Source of the DNA: JAFAXD01 sp035472475
GTDB taxonomy: Bacteria; Pseudomonadota; Alphaproteobacteria; Rhizobiales; Xanthobacteraceae
Length of the DNA: 16,278 nucleotides
Assembly: GCA_035472475.1 (NCBI GenBank)
Contig: DATIPA010000101.1
Span: 1-16,278, forward strand
Reading direction: 5' to 3'
This document shows positions 13,318 through 16,278 of the stretch, one piece after another. The first letter of the stretch is position 1. Every line of letters starts with the position of its first letter. The translations under genes and the position numbers were made by a program. The notes below the pieces were generated by a model that did not search any database, was not told the DNA's origin, and saw only the letters and a list, made by a program, of their open reading frames with translations.

Positions 13318-14709
13318 ATGACTCCTTCGCAAGCCCTTCCAGCAGTGCTCGACCGCATCGACAACAATCTCGACCAGAGCCTCGAGCGCCTGTTCGCCTT
13401 TCTGCGCATCCAATCGGTTTCGACCGACCCGGCTTACGCAGCGCACTGCCGGACAGCGGCGGAGTTTGTGGCTCGCGATCTGACAAGTCTCGGCTTCGAG
13501 GCGAGCGTGCGCCCGACCAAGGGGCATCCGATCGTGGTCGGCAAGGCGCCGAACGGATCGGGACCCCGTGTCCTGTTCTACGGCCACTACGACGTGCAGC
13601 CGGTCGATCCTTTGGACCTGTGGGAGACGCCGCCGTTCGAGCCGCGCATCGCGACGCTGCCGGACGGCCGCAAGATCATCGTCGCGCGCGGCGCCTGTGA
13701 CGACAAAGGCCAGGTGATGACCTTTGTTGAGGCTTGTCGCGCCTTCAAGGCGGTGACCGGCAAGCTGCCCTTGCCGATCACCATGATGATCGAAGGCGAG
13801 GAGGAATGCGGCTCCAAGCACCTGTTCGGCTTCGTCAAGGACAACGCCGGCGAGCTGCGCCAGGACCTCGCGCTCGTCTGCGACACCAGCATGTGGGATC
13901 CGGCGACGCCGATGATCACGACGTCGCTGCGCGGTCTCGTATACGAGGAAGTGCGCCTGACCTGCGCGGATCGCGATTTGCATTCGGGTCTGTTCGGCGG
14001 CGCGGCGCAGAATCCGCTGCGGGTTCTGTCCAAGGTTCTTGCCGGCCTGCATGACGACAATGGCCGGGTGACGCTTCCGGGTTTCTACGCCGGCGTGAAG
14101 GAGCTGCCCGATGACGTCAGGCAGGACCTCGCGGGGCTGAAGCTCACGGCGGAGGAGTTCCTCGGCCCGGTCGGGCTGAAAGCGCCCGCCGGTGAAAAGG
14201 ATCACATGCTGATCGAGCAGATCGCCACCCGTCCGACTGCCGAGATCAACGGCATCATCGGCGGCTACACGGGCGAAGGCGCCAAAACCGTGATCCCGTC
14301 GCAGGCGATGGCGAAGGTCTCGTTCCGGCTGGTCGGCGCGCAGGACCCCGATAAGATCCGCGAAACGTTTCGCACCTTCGTGCGCTCACGCCTGCCCGTC
14401 GATTGCAAGGTCGAGTTCGCAAGCTTCGGGACGGCGCCGGCATTCGAACTGCCGTTCGGCAGCCCGGCGCTGGCCAAGGCACGGGCGGCGCTCGCGGCCG
14501 AATGGGGCCGCAAGGCGATCGCGGTCGGGGAGGGTGGTTCAATCCCGATCGTCGCCGACTTCAAGCATGTACTCGGAATGGACACCATCATGGTCGGCTT
14601 TGCGCTCGATGACGACCGCGTGCATTCGCCCAACGAGAAATTCGACCTGACGTCGTTTCACAAAGGCATGCGAAGCTGGGCCCGCATTCTGGCGGCGATG
14701 GCGGAGTGA
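13318..14709 (+). CDS. M20-family dipeptidase (carnosinase-like metallopeptidase)
   Basis: Zinc-dependent dipeptidase or peptidase of the M20 clan, closest in pattern to cytosolic non-specific dipeptidase (CNDP2). All metal and catalytic residues are visible: His90 and Asp92 in YGHYDVQP, bridging Asp128 in GACDDKGQ, catalytic Glu162 and ligand Glu163 in EGEEECGS, Asp189 in CDTSMW and His436 in RVHSPNE. His222 in LHSGLFGG belongs to the inserted dimerisation domain and completes the partner's active site in relatives. The 463-residue length is standard, and there is no signal peptide, so it is cytoplasmic. GAGG (13301-13304) lies rather far (13 bases) before the ATG at 13318. It is probably co-transcribed with the HerA-like gene 74 bases upstream. 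The exact dipeptide substrate cannot be read from the sequence. Confidence 0.93.
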   Translation: MTPSQALPAVLDRIDNNLDQSLERLFAFLRIQSVSTDPAYAAHCRTAAEFVARDLTSLGFEASVRPTKGHPIVVGKAPNGSGPRVLFYGHYDVQPVDPLDLWETPPFEPRIATLPDGRKIIVARGACDDKGQVMTFVEACRAFKAVTGKLPLPITMMIEGEEECGSKHLFGFVKDNAGELRQDLALVCDTSMWDPATPMITTSLRGLVYEEVRLTCADRDLHSGLFGGAAQNPLRVLSKVLAGLHDDNGRVTLPGFYAGVKELPDDVRQDLAGLKLTAEEFLGPVGLKAPAGEKDHMLIEQIATRPTAEINGIIGGYTGEGAKTVIPSQAMAKVSFRLVGAQDPDKIRETFRTFVRSRLPVDCKVEFASFGTAPAFELPFGSPALAKARAALAAEWGRKAIAVGEGGSIPIVADFKHVLGMDTIMVGFALDDDRVHSPNEKFDLTSFHKGMRSWARILAAMAE

Positions 14710-14733
14710 GCGGGGCTCGCCCCGCCGTCTTTC
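14710..14733 (+). terminator. Intrinsic-terminator-like hairpin after the M20 gene
   Basis: GCGGGG (14710-14715) and CCCCGC (14720-14725) form a perfect 6-base stem with a CTCG tetraloop, starting on the base after the TGA stop. The following bases, CGTCTTTC, give a weak T-run on the plus strand only. It fills almost the whole 22-base gap between the convergent M20 and formaldehyde dehydrogenase genes. Confidence 0.65.
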
Positions 14734-15859
14734 AGTACACGACGACGCTGCGGATCGACTCGCCCTTGTGCATGAGATCGAAGCCGCGATTGATATCGGC
14801 GAGTGCGAGCGTGTGAGTGATCATCGGGTCGATCTCGATCTTGCCCTGCATGTACCAATCGACGATGCGCGGAACGTCGGTGCGTCCGCGCGCGCCGCCG
14901 AAGGCAGTGCCCTTCCACACGCGTCCAGTGACGAGCTGAAACGGCCGCGTTGCGATTTCCGCGCCGGCGGGGGCGACCCCGATGATGATGCTCTGCCCCC
15001 AGCCGCGATGGCAGGCTTCGAGCGCCTGGCGCATCACGGTGACGTTGCCGGTGCAGTCGAACGTATAGTCGGCGCCGCCGATCTGGTCGGCGCCGCTCTT
15101 GGTCAGGTTCACCAGATAGGGAACAAGTTCGCCGCCGACCTCCTTCGGGTTGACGAAGTGCGTCATCCCGAAGCGCTCACCCCAGCTCTGCTTCGCCGGA
15201 TTGGTGTCGACCCCGATGATCATGTCGGCACCGGCGAGCCGCAGTCCCTGGATCACGTTGAGCCCGATGCCGCCCAGCCCGAACACGATCGCCTTTGCGC
15301 CCGGCTCGACCTTTGCGGTGTTGATCACGGCGCCGACGCCGGTCGTCACTCCGCAGCCGATGTAGCAGACCTTGTCGAAAGGGGCGTCGGAACGGATCTT
15401 GGCGACCGCGATTTCGGGCAGAACCGTGAAATTCGCGAAGGTCGAGCAGCCCATGTAGTGGTGCAGCTTGCGGCCCTCGAGCGAAAAGCGTGAGGTGCCG
15501 TCCGGCATCACGCCCTGGCCCTGCGTCGCGCGGATCGCCGTGCAGAGATTGGTCTTGCGCGAGAGGCACGAGGGACATTGCCGGCATTCGGGCGTGTAGA
15601 GCGGAATGACGTGATCGCCGGGCTTGACCGACGTGACGCCTTGCCCGACCTCGACTACGACGCCGGCGCCTTCGTGGCCGAGGATCGCCGGGAACAGGCC
15701 CTCGGGATCGGCGCCCGACAACGTAAATTCGTCAGTGTGGCAAATGCCGGTCGCCTTGATCTCTACCATCACCTCGCCGGCGCGCGGTCCGTCGAGCTTG
15801 ACGCTCGTCACATCGAGCGGCTTGCCGGCCGCAACCGCAACCGCGGCTTTCACATCCAT
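14732..15859 (-). CDS. frmA: S-(hydroxymethyl)glutathione dehydrogenase / class III alcohol dehydrogenase
   Basis: Oxidises S-hydroxymethylglutathione, the spontaneous adduct of formaldehyde, to S-formylglutathione with NAD+; it can also reduce S-nitrosoglutathione. The 375-residue zinc enzyme shows catalytic zinc ligands Cys40 (GICHTDE), His62 (GHEGAG) and Cys169 (CYIGCGVTTG), structural zinc ligands Cys92, Cys95, Cys98 and Cys106, and the NAD-binding GLGGIG (194-199). Arg110 in IRATQGQGVMPDGTSRF matches the class III arginine (Arg114 in human) that binds the glutathione carboxylate, which separates it from ordinary ethanol dehydrogenases. GGAGGA (15871-15866) lies six bases before the ATG at 15859. 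The usual partner, S-formylglutathione hydrolase, is not adjacent in this window. Confidence 0.96.
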   Translation of the reverse strand: MDVKAAVAVAAGKPLDVTSVKLDGPRAGEVMVEIKATGICHTDEFTLSGADPEGLFPAILGHEGAGVVVEVGQGVTSVKPGDHVIPLYTPECRQCPSCLSRKTNLCTAIRATQGQGVMPDGTSRFSLEGRKLHHYMGCSTFANFTVLPEIAVAKIRSDAPFDKVCYIGCGVTTGVGAVINTAKVEPGAKAIVFGLGGIGLNVIQGLRLAGADMIIGVDTNPAKQSWGERFGMTHFVNPKEVGGELVPYLVNLTKSGADQIGGADYTFDCTGNVTVMRQALEACHRGWGQSIIIGVAPAGAEIATRPFQLVTGRVWKGTAFGGARGRTDVPRIVDWYMQGKIEIDPMITHTLALADINRGFDLMHKGESIRSVVVY

Positions 15860-15928
15860 CGACCATCCTCCGCACTGGGCGTGACTGTTTGATCCAGGCT
15901 CGGCGCCGCAAGCGTAGCGCTCGCGCGG

Positions 15929-15956
15929 GTTATACCCGATTGGGCTTTGGGTTCAC
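15929..15956 (-). promoter_or_regulatory. Candidate promoter for the formaldehyde dehydrogenase gene
   Basis: On the minus strand, TATAAC (15934-15929) is preceded after 16 bases by GTGAAC (15956-15951). The -10 is good (5 of 6) and the -35 is weak. The box is 70 bases before the start codon, leaving a leader of about 60 bases. It sits inside a small GGGT-ATA-ACCC symmetry. Motif evidence only. Confidence 0.3.
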
Positions 15957-15984
15957 GGCATTTCGCGCTAAGAAGCGGCGCATT

Positions 15985-16061
15985 GCGCTCGTAGCTCAGC
16001 TGGATAGAGCATCAGACTTCGAATCTGAGGGTCGGGAGTTCGAATCTCTCCGAGCGCGCCA
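15985..16061 (+). tRNA. tRNA-Arg (anticodon UCG)
   Basis: A complete 77-base cloverleaf. The acceptor arms GCGCTCG (15985-15991) and CGAGCGC (16051-16057) pair fully, followed by discriminator G and an encoded CCA (16059-16061). The D stem is GCTC/GAGC. The anticodon stem TCAGA (16012-16016)/TCTGA (16024-16028) encloses the loop CTTCGAA, giving anticodon TCG at 16019-16021. The T arm is GGGAG-TTCGAAT-CTCTC with one G-T pair. It decodes CGA/CGN arginine codons. It is divergent from the formaldehyde dehydrogenase gene. The 3' end of such tRNA-Arg genes is a common target for tyrosine recombinases. Confidence 0.97.
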
Positions 16062-16278
16062 TTTTAAGGAACTGAAATGACACATATAACTACATTTAGC
16101 GCTGTTGGAAACGATGGTGGGAAACCTTTCTGGGGACGCGCTGGGGACACAAACTGCCGCGATGTCTCTACAATTTCGCCGGAGTTAGCCTTGCTGCGTT
16201 TGCCCGCTCCCCAGCAAACCAGGCAGCCGCGCGATGTTCGCCGCGATCTCCGGATGTGATTGTAAGCACGGCTACAGT
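16062..16278. other. Region 3' of the tRNA, no recognisable gene; possible island junction
   Basis: The first 39 or so bases after the tRNA are about 27 percent GC, far below the rest of the window, and the remainder returns toward normal. A tandem pair of CTGGGGAC (16130-16137 and 16141-16148, period 11) follows. A 60-codon open frame at 16077-16259 (+) has an AAGGA-like site before its ATG, but I recognise no family in it. The reverse strand has a 28-residue stretch (about 16271-16188) with protein-like composition, including HPEIAANIARLPGLLGSG, but it is closed by stops at both ends. A composition change just 3' of a tRNA is typical of mobile-element insertion; no integrase is visible before the window ends. 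Confidence 0.35.

Noticed and set aside
12988..14205. 405-codon open frame on the minus strand, antisense to the HerA-like and M20 genes
   Set aside because: It crosses two well-supported genes on the opposite strand, has Arg/His-rich composition and no family motif.
15889..16080. 63-codon frame containing VAQLDRASDFESEGREFESLRAR
   Set aside because: This is the well-known false protein produced by translating a tRNA gene; the tRNA-Arg cloverleaf accounts for it fully.
1..16278. CRISPR arrays, transposases, toxin-antitoxin pairs, phage genes
   Set aside because: No regularly spaced repeats were seen on reading, and every substantial coding region is assigned to a metabolic, housekeeping or DUF family.

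Overview
This is a GC-rich chromosomal window. Its gene content points to an alphaproteobacterium of the order Hyphomicrobiales (Rhizobiales), probably near Bradyrhizobiaceae/Xanthobacteraceae. The support is a rhizobial-type asparaginase, a two-subunit cobalamin mutase with MeaB, a DUF2267/DUF4332 pair, and a two-palindrome intergenic element that I recall as common in Bradyrhizobium-like genomes. The placement is inference; no 16S gene is present.

Layout, left to right. (1) 1-950 (-): the radical SAM protein ArsS, whose last residues lie beyond the left edge. It is divergent from (2) 1084-2079 (+), an AnsA-type asparaginase. (3) 2079-2177: two palindromes fill the gap between convergent genes and touch both stop codons. 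(4) 2174-8760 (-): mutA, mutB, a secreted cyclase-family protein, meaB and pcp, tightly packed with two 4-base overlaps. (5) 8809-10515 (-): folP-folB-folK, three overlapping folate genes reading toward mutA. (6) 10586-11399 (-): two small proteins, a helix-hairpin-helix DUF4332 protein and a DUF2267/DUF2780-like protein. (7) 11663-14709 (+): a HerA-like DUF853 ATPase and an M20 metallopeptidase, ended by a GC-rich hairpin. (8) 14732-15859 (-): glutathione-dependent formaldehyde dehydrogenase. (9) 15985-16061 (+): tRNA-Arg(UCG), followed by 217 bases that start AT-rich and contain no gene I can recognise.

Functional logic. MutA/MutB form the heterodimeric adenosylcobalamin mutase that interconverts methylmalonyl-CoA and succinyl-CoA (propionate and branched-chain catabolism, odd-chain fatty acids), and MeaB is its GTPase chaperone. 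A periplasmic cyclase-family hydrolase between mutB and meaB, and a pyroglutamyl peptidase coupled to meaB, are unexpected partners. FolP, FolB and FolK supply dihydropteroate. FrmA detoxifies formaldehyde as its glutathione adduct. The rest are mostly stand-alone housekeeping or catabolic enzymes.

I found no CRISPR array, transposase, toxin-antitoxin pair or defence system. The window looks like ordinary core chromosome. The most interesting points are the repeat that makes up both gene ends, the composition of the mutase operon, the hairpin abutting the mutA start codon, and the possible integration site at the tRNA.
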